Assembly: GCA_963799815.1 (NCBI GenBank)
Contig: CAWCYG010000005.1
Coordinates: forward strand, 1-64,000
Length of the DNA: 64,000 nucleotides
Direction of reading: 5' to 3'
DNA from: JBDTSW01 sp963799815
GTDB taxonomy: Bacteria; Actinomycetota; Thermoleophilia; Solirubrobacterales; 70-9
The notes beneath the pieces are model-generated. The model was not told the origin of the DNA, did not search any database, and saw nothing but the letters and a program-made list of their open reading frames with translations. A program made the position numbers and the translations under genes. This document shows positions 33,515-40,079 of this stretch, in pieces (positions within the stretch are counted from its first letter, which is position 1; every line of letters begins with the position of its first letter).

Positions 33515-33570
33515 CGCTTCTCGTCCAAAGCGCTACTCCGACACCCCGGCGGCTTCGAGGGTTTGGATGG
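33515..33570 (-). repeat. SnoaL 3'-tail remnant with repeat hairpin
   Basis: CGCTTCTCGTCCAAAGCG (33513-33530) and the last codons of a SnoaL gene (minus sense LEAAGVSE-stop), directly joined to recombinase sequence at about 33572. No SnoaL body remains. Confidence 0.6.
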
Positions 33571-33572
33571 GG

Positions 33573-33975
33573 TCGTTGAAGACGTCGGCGAGCTCGACCG
33601 CAAGATCAAGGCCCAGGTCCAAGCCCTCGAGAAGGGAATCGAGCCGGAGCTGGTCTCCGAGCGGATCGCGGAGCTTCGCGGCGAGAAGGAAGCGCTGGAG
33701 GAGGCGTTGGCCGGCATCGGCGCGGGGCGCCAGGACGCCGAGGATGAGGAGCTGACGGCCCAGCTCGAGCGCCTACCCGACCTGGGCGTCGCGCTACGCG
33801 AGGCGGCACCCGAGATCAAGCGTCAGGTGTTCGCGTCATTCGACCTACAGATCGCCTACGACAAGACCGAGCACCGTGTCGAATTGACGGCGACGGTGTC
33901 GGAGGCCGTCGCAGACGCCTTCGAGAACGCAGAAGCCCTCCTGGCGGAGGGCTCGAGCGTGGTAGTGAGAGACAT
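33573..33975 (+). pseudogene. Large serine recombinase, C-terminal fragment
   Basis: About 130 residues, no start of its own. VGELDRKIKAQVQALEKGIE, LVSERIAELRGEKEALEEAL is the coiled-coil region typical of large serine integrases; PEIKRQVFASFDLQIAYDKT and EHRVELTATVSEAVADAFEN is the C-terminal end. The catalytic N-terminal domain and zinc part are missing. A nearly identical but internally deleted end lies at 43570-43740 beside the initiator tRNA. Contains a hairpin AGCCCTCC/GGAGGGCT at 33934-33953. Ends at the repeat copy 8 boundary (ATAGCGGGGG). Confidence 0.7.
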
Positions 33976-34070
33976 AGCGGGGGCCCGATTCGTTTCTCGC
34001 TACGACGCACGGATCATCGAGTGCATACCCCTGGGGGCGTAGCGAGATAGCCGCTTTTCGTCCTAAGCCG
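33976..34070. repeat. Dispersed repeat, copy 8 (core and second hairpin)
   Basis: GGCCCGATTCGTTTCTCGCT onward to 34040, then CCGCTTTTCGTCCTAAGCCG (34051-34070), which abuts the stop of SnoaL E. The left half of the core is replaced by the recombinase fragment. Confidence 0.7.
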
Positions 34071-34460
34071 CTACTCCGTCAGCCCGGCGGCTTCGAGGGC
34101 TGGACCCTCGTCAGCGAATGTCTCGCAACGCCACGGCCTTCCGTCGCGGAACGTCCACAAGTGAAAGACGGTGTGTTCCATTTCGATGCCGCTGGCCTTA
34201 GCGCGGCCCGAAAAGTGAACCCGCATGAAGACTCGTTCGCCGAGATCGACCACCTCCTCAGGGATGAAACGGTAGTTCTCCCACGCTTCGAGGAAGCGGC
34301 GGGTGCCGCGCACGAGCTCCTCACGTCCGTAGTAGTGATCGGTATCCGGAAGGGCGGAGATCTGATGCATCTCAGCCTCCGGGTGCATCAAAGACGCCGC
34401 ATCCTCAAGCGTGCGCCGACCGTACAACTCGCGCAAGGCTCCCACGTTCTCCTGGGACAT
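34071..34460 (-). CDS. SnoaL-like protein E
   Basis: A 129-residue protein: MSQENVGALRELYGRRTLED, AASLMHPEAEMHQISALPDT, LGERVFMRVHFSGRAKASGI and VFHLWTFRDGRPWRCETFAD, ending ALEAAGLTE. Same fold and conserved ends as A-D. Leader GAGATACTGCGCGGGCG before ATG 34460. Confidence 0.87.
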   Translation of the reverse strand: MSQENVGALRELYGRRTLEDAASLMHPEAEMHQISALPDTDHYYGREELVRGTRRFLEAWENYRFIPEEVVDLGERVFMRVHFSGRAKASGIEMEHTVFHLWTFRDGRPWRCETFADEGPALEAAGLTE

Positions 34461-34580
34461 CGCCCGCGCAGTATCTCGCGATTCGTTGCGCTTTCCATGC
34501 GAAGCGGCCCAGACGGCTTCCTGTCCGAAGCGATACTCCGAGCTGCTCCCGCAGCCCGGCAGCTTGGTCTGGGTCCCGGT
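34461..34580 (-). repeat. Dispersed repeat, copy 9 (leader, first hairpin, SnoaL-tail scrap)
   Basis: Leader of SnoaL E, GCGCTTTCCATGCGAAGCG (34489-34507), GCTTCCTGTCCGAAGCG, then CTCCCGCAGCCCGGCAGCTT, a diverged SnoaL 3' tail. 34580-34715 shows nothing else recognisable. Confidence 0.6.
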
Positions 34581-34715
34581 TTGCGTCGGTTCCGATCCGG
34601 CGCTGAGCGTCCAGGTGGGCTGTTAGCTGCTGAGGGAGAAGGATGGCTGAACCCAGCCCGGGCCCTGCGGCGAGTGGAGCGATACGGTGGACGCACAGCG
34701 ACCGAAAGGGACGTG

Positions 34716-35210
34716 ATGATGAAGCGAGTTGCGGCCAAGCTGAGCTACGCGAACGTGATGGCGACGGTGGCGGTGTTCCTCGTGCTCGGCGGCGGGATCA
34801 CAATGGCGGCCATCTCCGGCGACGGCAGCGTGCGGTTCGGGGCGAAGAACGGCTTGACGGCTTCGGAGTGGGAGACGGTGCTCAACCTGCCCGGGATCGG
34901 GAGGGTCCAGGCCCGCTGTTCGAAGCGCACCGAAATCCGGTTCAAGAACACTTCTGGCCGGGCGCTACAAGGGAGCCTCCTGCGGGAGACGGACTCCGAC
35001 TTCGCGGCAACGGTGCTTCCGGATGGCGGCACCCTCGACACCGTCGCCCAAGCCGTCGAGGAGGAGGAAGGCATCGAAACGATGAGGTTCCACGTGTTCA
35101 AGACGAGCGCGAGCGGAAAGCCGATGGCTGACATCACCGTCGGTCACCAGTACGGTGACTTCGACTGCGAGGACCGGACCGCGACTGCCCAGGCGGTGGC
35201 CAGCGAGTAG
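34716..35210 (+). CDS. Membrane-anchored secreted protein, lineage-specific
   Basis: A 164-residue protein; ATG 34716 or 34719 after AAAGGG. MMKRVAAKLSYANVMATVAV FLVLGGGITMAA is a single signal-anchor helix very common in this lineage. The exported part contains two Cys (ARCSKRTEIRF, YGDFDCEDRT) and a beta-rich pattern (KNTSGRALQGSLLRETDSDF, IETMRFHVFKTSASGKPM). No known enzyme family; the Cys pair may form a disulfide. It stands alone between two repeat copies. Confidence 0.75.
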   Translation: MMKRVAAKLSYANVMATVAVFLVLGGGITMAAISGDGSVRFGAKNGLTASEWETVLNLPGIGRVQARCSKRTEIRFKNTSGRALQGSLLRETDSDFAATVLPDGGTLDTVAQAVEEEEGIETMRFHVFKTSASGKPMADITVGHQYGDFDCEDRTATAQAVASE

Positions 35211-35264
35211 CGAGCGGTGACCGCGACCGTAGCCGCGCGTCATCGCGGCCGCGCGGGCCGTGAG

Positions 35265-35400
35265 GTATGCGCTTCCCATGCAAAGCGGACGTCTCGAACA
35301 CGCCTGACTCGTGCGTCGCAGCGGCAGACGAATACGTGGCCGGATTCGTTTCTCGCTACCACCCACGGATAGTCGAACGGGTACGCCTGGGGGGCTGATC
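35265..35400. repeat. Dispersed repeat, copy 10
   Basis: Hairpin GCGCTTCCCATGCAAAGCG (35269-35287) and core 35298-35395 (ACACGCCTGACTCGTGCGTC to GGGTACGCCTGGGGGGC). It is the last copy; none occur beyond 35.4 kb. No SnoaL gene is attached. Confidence 0.75.
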
Positions 35401-35463
35401 AACGCCTGATTCCCACGAGCCCGAGGTACCACCGGCCCGGTGGGCGCGCAAACGATCGGGGGG

Positions 35464-37030
35464 TCAGTCGAAATCCTCGGGGAGGATCGTCGGCTTCTCC
35501 TCCCCGTACAGCCACTGCTGGAAGAACTCGTCGAGCAGGTCGAGCTTGGCGCCGCCGAAGCCGCTGGCGTCCTTCGCCTCCTCGATGAACTCCTCGGTGC
35601 TGACGTTGTCGTAGGCGAACTCCTGGAGTAGGCCCTTGGCGAACGCGAAGAACGTCGCGTCGCCCACGATCTCCCGGTAGCCCTGGACCGTCATCGCCCC
35701 GCGGTCGTATGTCGGGAAGGACAGGAACATGTTCGCGGGATCGCCGTCGAGGATGGCGGGGGCGATCTCCCAGTCCGAGGTCGGGTATCCGCGTAGAGGT
35801 CGTCGAAGATCGCCGCGGGGTCCTCTCCCCCGTTGACGACGAAGTCCCAGTACCACTCCGACCAGTTGGCCCAACCCTCGTTGAACCAGATGTCGGACCA
35901 CGGCTGCGAGCGTCGCGCTGTTACCCCACCACTGGTGCGCGAGCTCGTGCAGATGCGTGCCGACGTTGATTGACGGGTTGCCGCTGGTAAAGCCGCCGGA
36001 GTAGAGCGGCTTGGTCTGGACCTCCAGCGCGTACCCGACGCCGGCGGCGCGGTCGGCTACCGCGCCGGCCGAGTCGAACGGGTAGGGCCCGTAGGCGTTG
36101 CTCAGGAAGTTGATCTGCCCGGGCGCCTGCGCCAGCGTGTTGTTGATCGCGGTCGACCTGGGCCGCGGTCGCGCTGCTGTCGATGGCGTTGTAGAGCGGC
36201 AGCGTCCTCCCCGTCGAGGTCTCGGTCATCGAGTCGACGCGTGTAGTTGAAGTCGCCCACCGTGGCCGTTGTCAGGTACGTGGCCGTCGGGTCGTCCTCG
36301 GTCCAATGCCACGTGGTGGTCCCGTCACGGGTGATGCGTCTGGGCGGCCAGCTCACCGACGCCAAGCGCCGTCTTCGCCTGCGGCGCCCTGATCAGGGTG
36401 TCGAAGGTGGCCTTGTCGGTCGGGTAGTTGTTCGACGGGAACCAGCCCTGCGACCCCATCGGCTCGCCGACCACGAACGCGCCGTCGCAGGTCCGCGGGG
36501 GGTTCAGCGGGTAGCACGCCGGGATCCAGCCCTTCGATCGAGGTGTCCGGGTCGGTGATCACGTGGGGCTCCCCCGAGTAGCGGACCTGCACCGTGAAGT
36601 CACGGCCGGGCTTTGGCCAGGTCGACGGCTGCGGCTCTACCACGAGCTTCATCGGCTGGGTGACGTCCGGATCGCTGCTCAGGTCGGGGGTCGCCTCGAC
36701 CTGGCTGAAGTCGGCCTCGCGCCCGTCGACGCGCACGCTCGAGATGTCCATCTCCTGGAAGTCGAGGCTGAATTCCTTCAGCTTCGCGTCTGCGGTGGCG
36801 CGGATCGTCGTCGTCGCCGAGTTGAAGACATTCGCCGCCGGGTCATAGTCAAGCGCGACCCGGTAGTGGTCGACGTCGTACCCGCCGTTCCCGAGCTGCG
36901 GAAGTAGCGGATCCCCGAGGGTCCTGGCGCCGGCTGTGGGCTGGGTGGCCTGGGCCGGGCCGGCGGCAACGAGGCCGAGCAGGAGGGCCCCCGTCATGAT
37001 CGTCAGCCATCGCATCCGGTCCACCATCAC
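35464..37030 (-). pseudogene. M1-family zinc metallopeptidase (secreted), frame broken repeatedly
   Basis: From ATG 37030 or 37015: signal peptide MRWLTIMTGALLLGLVAAG, then the M1 N-terminal beta domain (GNGGYDVDHYRVALDYDP, TTTIRATADAKLKEFSLDFQ). The active site is intact on the DNA but in another frame: LHELAHQWWGN (HExxH) and, 18 residues on, WFNEGWANW (third zinc ligand Glu). The C-terminal helix VQGYREIVGDATFFAFAKGL and the end to 35464 follow. At least five frame changes (near 36540, 36360, 36230, 36130, 35910, 35800). Each lies between otherwise well-kept segments, as expected of indel errors. Confidence 0.75.
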
Positions 37031-37163
37031 TCCCTCCTTCCGTGGGGCGCCACCCTCGGCCTCAGCATAGACACGGAAAGCGCCTCCAGCGCTCAGTGCG
37101 GCATTACCCGCCTCGGGGGCGGCTCACACCACAACCGCGCCGGAGCTTCCCTCTCTGGGTTGC

Positions 37164-37406
37164 ATGAAAGGAGAGTCGAGCGCGTTCGGCTCCGGGCGTA
37201 GCTTCCGCTTGTCGCGCAAGCGGGCAGCGCGGTCGCGGTCCTCATCACCGGCCCTAGCGGTCAGGCGCGCACTCGTCGAGTTGGCTGCCGCGGGCGGCTA
37301 TGCGGCGATCCGGCACGGGGCGGACTTGCGCGGAACGATTGTCTCGGCGGCGATCGCCCTGGTGCTCGGGATCGCGCTCGTGCTCCTCAAGGCCCTCCTG
37401 CACTGA
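37164..37406 (+). CDS. Small protein with C-terminal membrane helix (uncertain)
   Basis: An 80-residue frame: basic Ser/Arg-rich N-terminus and one strong helix GTIVSAAIALVLGIALVLLK. AAAGGAGAG overlaps the start region. No family recognised; given the frame slips around it, it may be the end of a longer membrane protein. Confidence 0.35.
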   Translation: MKGESSAFGSGRSFRLSRKRAARSRSSSPALAVRRALVELAAAGGYAAIRHGADLRGTIVSAAIALVLGIALVLLKALLH

Positions 37407-37493
37407 TGGCGTGCCCTTCTTTCGCAGCCGGGCACGGCGAGCCCGGCGGAACACACCGTAGTTTGCGGGCTGCCGCGAATCATCCAGTTTGGC

Positions 37494-37509
37494 TGACGAC
37501 CGCTCACCC
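37494..37509 (+). promoter_or_regulatory. Shared 16-bp motif, copy A
   Basis: TGACGACCGCTCACCC, 46 nt before ATG 37556. Same motif and similar spacing before the stress-type genes at 39679 (minus), 39839 (plus) and 43397 (minus). Confidence 0.5.
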
Positions 37510-37555
37510 AGCCGGCACGGAGGGTCGCTTCCGTACCCAAACCGGAAGAGAGTTC

Positions 37556-37615
37556 ATGATGGAACAAGCAGCAACACCCCGCTTCGGCCTGCTCCGCGCG
37601 CATCAGGACCTCTAA
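37556..37615 (+). CDS. Very short open frame behind the shared motif (uncertain)
   Basis: Two adjacent ATGs (37556, 37559) after GGAAGAGAG; product MMEQAATPRFGLLRAHQDL, 19 residues. Listed because it has a ribosome-binding site and the same upstream motif and spacing as three stress-type genes, and lies 24 bp before the PAP2 gene. It could be a leader peptide or a frameshifted start. Confidence 0.3.
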   Translation: MMEQAATPRFGLLRAHQDL

Positions 37616-37639
37616 AAGTCACGCGATGGTTCAGCCGTC

Positions 37640-38248
37640 ATGACCTCGCCCTCCGAACCGGCAGCTGAGACGGAGCCTGCAGGTTGGTGGGGCGAGGTCA
37701 ACCGGCTCGACCTCGCGGTCTATGCGGCGATCGCAGCGACATCGACACCTACGCTGGACCGCGCGTTTCGCCGGCTCTCGCACGCGGCTGACTACTCGAA
37801 GCTGTGGCTGGCCAGCGCCGCGCTGCTCGCCGCAACCGGCGGAGCGCCCGGCCGGCGAGCCGCCGTCAACGGCCTGGCCTCGACCGGGCTGACGTCGGCG
37901 GTCGTCAACCTGGTCCTGAAGCCGCTCGGCGGCCGCCGCCGCCCCGACCGGGACACGCACCACGTGCCGGTGGCGCGTCAGGTCGAGATGCCGAGGTCGA
38001 CCTCGTTTCCATCGGGTCACTCGGCGTCCGCGTCTGCGTTCGCCACCGGCGCCGCCACGGCGTCACCCGCCGCCGGCATTCCGCTCAGCGCGCTCGCGGC
38101 ACTCGTGGCCTACTCGCGCGTCCACACCGGGGTGCACTACCCGCTGGATGCGATTGCCGGGTCGGTCAGCGGTGTCGCCCTGGCGCCGCTGGCCGTCGCC
38201 GCGCTCGAGCGTTGCCGCCGGCGGAACGGACCGCGCGAGGCACTCTGA
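37640..38248 (+). CDS. PAP2-family membrane phosphatase
   Basis: A 202-residue protein with 4-5 membrane helices. All three phosphatase motifs are present: KPLGGRRRPDR, then PSGHSASA and SRVHTGVHYPLDAIAG. It removes phosphate from lipid phosphates such as phosphatidate or undecaprenyl diphosphate at the outer membrane face. Convergent with and overlapping by 83 bp the diacylglycerol-kinase-like gene; in many actinobacteria the two domains are fused, so both belong to one lipid pathway. Confidence 0.92.
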   Translation: MTSPSEPAAETEPAGWWGEVNRLDLAVYAAIAATSTPTLDRAFRRLSHAADYSKLWLASAALLAATGGAPGRRAAVNGLASTGLTSAVVNLVLKPLGGRRRPDRDTHHVPVARQVEMPRSTSFPSGHSASASAFATGAATASPAAGIPLSALAALVAYSRVHTGVHYPLDAIAGSVSGVALAPLAVAALERCRRRNGPREAL

Positions 38249-39131
38249 CCCGCAGCGCCACCGGGCGAATCGCGAACTCGAGCGGCGGCGCCAGCTCCAC
38301 CGCCTCGCCATCGATCCCGGCATGGATCGTGTCGGGCCCGTCAATCCGCAGCGTCGCGGAACTCCATGCGCGGCCGGAAGGCCGGTGGGCCGCAGCCGGT
38401 CTGTCGATGACGATGATGCCGAGCCGGCCGCCGCTCAGCGTCGGACGGGCGCCGCGCGCGAGCGGCCCTCCGAGCGCGTAAGGGTTGTTGGACACGAGCA
38501 CGACTGCCGGCGCGAGGTGCTTGGCGCCAAGGTCGTCGACGAGCTCGACGGCGAGCTCGGAGGGCCCGTCGCCCTCCCCGACGGCGGCGCGCACCGTCTC
38601 GGCCAGCGTGCGCGCCTTCGCATCGCGATATCCGGATCGACGGACAGCTTGCGCGTAGATGCCGAGCGAGACGTTGTTGAGAAAGACGCGGGCATTCACC
38701 TCTCCGACATCGATCCGGCCCTCCACGCCGTCGCTGAGGGCGTCAAGGGCGGCGGTTGGATCGGCCGGATCCAGCCCCAGATCGCGGGCGAAATGGTTGC
38801 GGGTCCCGGCTGGCACGCAGACGAACGGCAGGTCGTGCGCAACCGCGGCCGCGGCGACGGTCGCCAGCGACCCATCGCCGCCGGCCACCACGAGCGCGTC
38901 GGCGCCGCCGGCAAGGGCCTCGTCGACCTGTATCGCGAGGTCCCGTCCCGGGCCGAACTCCACGACGCTGATCCTCAGTTCTCCGGCCTGTGCGGCAATC
39001 CGAGGCCCGGCGCCGCGGCCGGACCTCGGGTTGACGAACAGCACGGGTCGGCGCGGCGGATCGACCCGCTTCCAGCCGATCCGCCGCGAGGGCGTCATCG
39101 CGCCTGGCGCGCGCGCGCCGCCGCGGTTCAT
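38166..39131 (-). CDS. Diacylglycerol/sphingosine-kinase-like lipid kinase
   Basis: About 321 residues from ATG 39131 (MNRGGARAPGAMTPSRRIG). FVNPRSGRGAG is the first strand and phosphate-binding loop; VVAGGDGSLATVAAAAVAHD is the GGDGS ATP site; VPAGTRNHFARDLGLD is the family signature; VSLGIYAQAV and IDGEAVELAPPLEFAIRPVA belong to the C-terminal beta domain. It phosphorylates a lipid alcohol. Antisense overlap with the end of the PAP2 gene. The upstream in-frame part (QVDDSVADEALAPAG) is the displaced C-terminus of the stress protein gene. Confidence 0.88.
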   Translation of the reverse strand: MNRGGARAPGAMTPSRRIGWKRVDPPRRPVLFVNPRSGRGAGPRIAAQAGELRISVVEFGPGRDLAIQVDEALAGGADALVVAGGDGSLATVAAAAVAHDLPFVCVPAGTRNHFARDLGLDPADPTAALDALSDGVEGRIDVGEVNARVFLNNVSLGIYAQAVRRSGYRDAKARTLAETVRAAVGEGDGPSELAVELVDDLGAKHLAPAVVLVSNNPYALGGPLARGARPTLSGGRLGIIVIDRPAAAHRPSGRAWSSATLRIDGPDTIHAGIDGEAVELAPPLEFAIRPVALRVRVPRAVRSAGGNARARRRPAAPGRHR

Positions 39132-39679
39132 CGTCCGCCGGGCATGGCGCCCAGCAGGCGCTAGCGCCTCGTCGGCGACGCTGTCGTCGACCTGGGACGT
39201 CGTAGCGGGTGGCGACGATGCTCGTATCGGAGACGAAGTCGCGTTCCCGTCGCTCACGACAAGTGCGCCAGCACGCCCGAACAGCGTGCCGAAGCAGCCC
39301 GCCGGTGACGATGCTGTAGAGCGAGCAGGCCGCCGAACGTCGGGGCTGGTGAAGAAGATCGCCGAACAGAAACGCGAAGAGCATCCCGATCAGCGATCCC
39401 TCAGCCGAGCGCCGACGAGCGCCGGGCGACCGGCCGACATGCGCCCCTCAACCTGCTGTACGGACCGCAGGTCCTTGCCGACGATCGCGGTGCGCTCGAC
39501 CGCGAAGCCCTGGTCAGAGAGGTAGTCGACCGCGCGCTCTGCGGTCGGACGCCCGCTCTGCGGTCAATAGTCGCGGATAGGTCGCGATCGTGCGCCGCAT
39601 CGCGGCCGCGTGCTGCGGTGCCCGCGCTGTTGGCCTTCTCATCGATTGTCTGTGACGTGGCCATTGTGTCTCCTCTCAT
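39130..39679 (-). pseudogene. General stress protein 17M-like domain protein (frameshifted)
   Basis: From ATG 39679 after GAGAGGAG: MATSQTIDEKANSAGTAARG, then in shifted frames AVDYLSDQGFAVERTAIVGK, DLRSVQQVEGRMSAGRP, IGMLFAFLFGDLL, a Gly/Leu hydrophobic segment (IVTGGLL), DFVSDTSIVATRYDV and QVDDSVADEALAPAG. This order (short alpha/beta domain, two Gly-rich helices, YDV end) is that of GSP17M-like proteins. Three or more frame slips. The native stop probably overlapped the kinase ATG (ATGA). The shared motif sits 43 nt before the start. Confidence 0.65.
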
Positions 39680-39722
39680 CGCCGGGTCATTTCCTTGTAC
39701 GCCGCAGTCTCAAGGAGGGTCT

Positions 39723-39738
39723 GGGTGATCGGTCATCA
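39723..39738 (-). promoter_or_regulatory. Shared 16-bp motif, copy B
   Basis: TGATGACCGATCACCC on the minus strand, 43 nt before ATG 39679. It sits in a near palindrome GGGTGATCGGTCATCACCC (39723-39741). Confidence 0.5.
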
Positions 39739-39795
39739 CCCAAAGTGCAGGATTTGGCTCGCCATCCGGTGGTCGAGCACGAATCACCTGAATCG

Positions 39796-39811
39796 CGTGA
39801 TGACCGCTCAC
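39796..39811 (+). promoter_or_regulatory. Shared 16-bp motif, copy C
   Basis: TGATGACCGCTCACCC, 27 nt before ATG 39839 of the amphi-Trp gene; back to back with copy B, 57 bp apart. Confidence 0.5.
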
Positions 39812-39838
39812 CCATGTCGCGCGCAGAGCTGCTCGCTC

Positions 39839-40079
39839 ATGAACGAGTCGAAGCACGGAAAACGGCGAGCGGCTCTCACGCCAGCAGGCCGCGGAGCAGC
39901 TGACCGATGTTGCGTACGCGCTGATGACGGGCGGCGTTGGTGAAGCTCGACGGCGAGTCGCCGGCTCAAGGTGCCCGTGGCCGAAGAGGTGATGCTGAAG
40001 CGGAACGACGAGGACAGACGACGAGCGCGTCGAGCTCGAGCTCGAGCTGAGCTGGTCGACCACGCCGGCCGCCGACTAG
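39839..40079 (+). pseudogene. Amphi-Trp domain protein (frameshifted)
   Basis: Recovered across frames: MNESKHGKRR, SRQQAAEQLTDVAYALMTGG, then KVPVAEEVMLKR and VELELELSWSTTPAAD before TAG 40077. The pattern of a helix with RQxAAExLxxIAxAL, a strand with VPVAxEVxLKRE and a final ELELSWS is the amphi-Trp domain, a small actinobacterial and archaeal domain linked to stress operons. At least two single-base slips between 39870 and 40015. Convergent with the LuxR gene, stops interlocked (CTAG). Confidence 0.6.
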
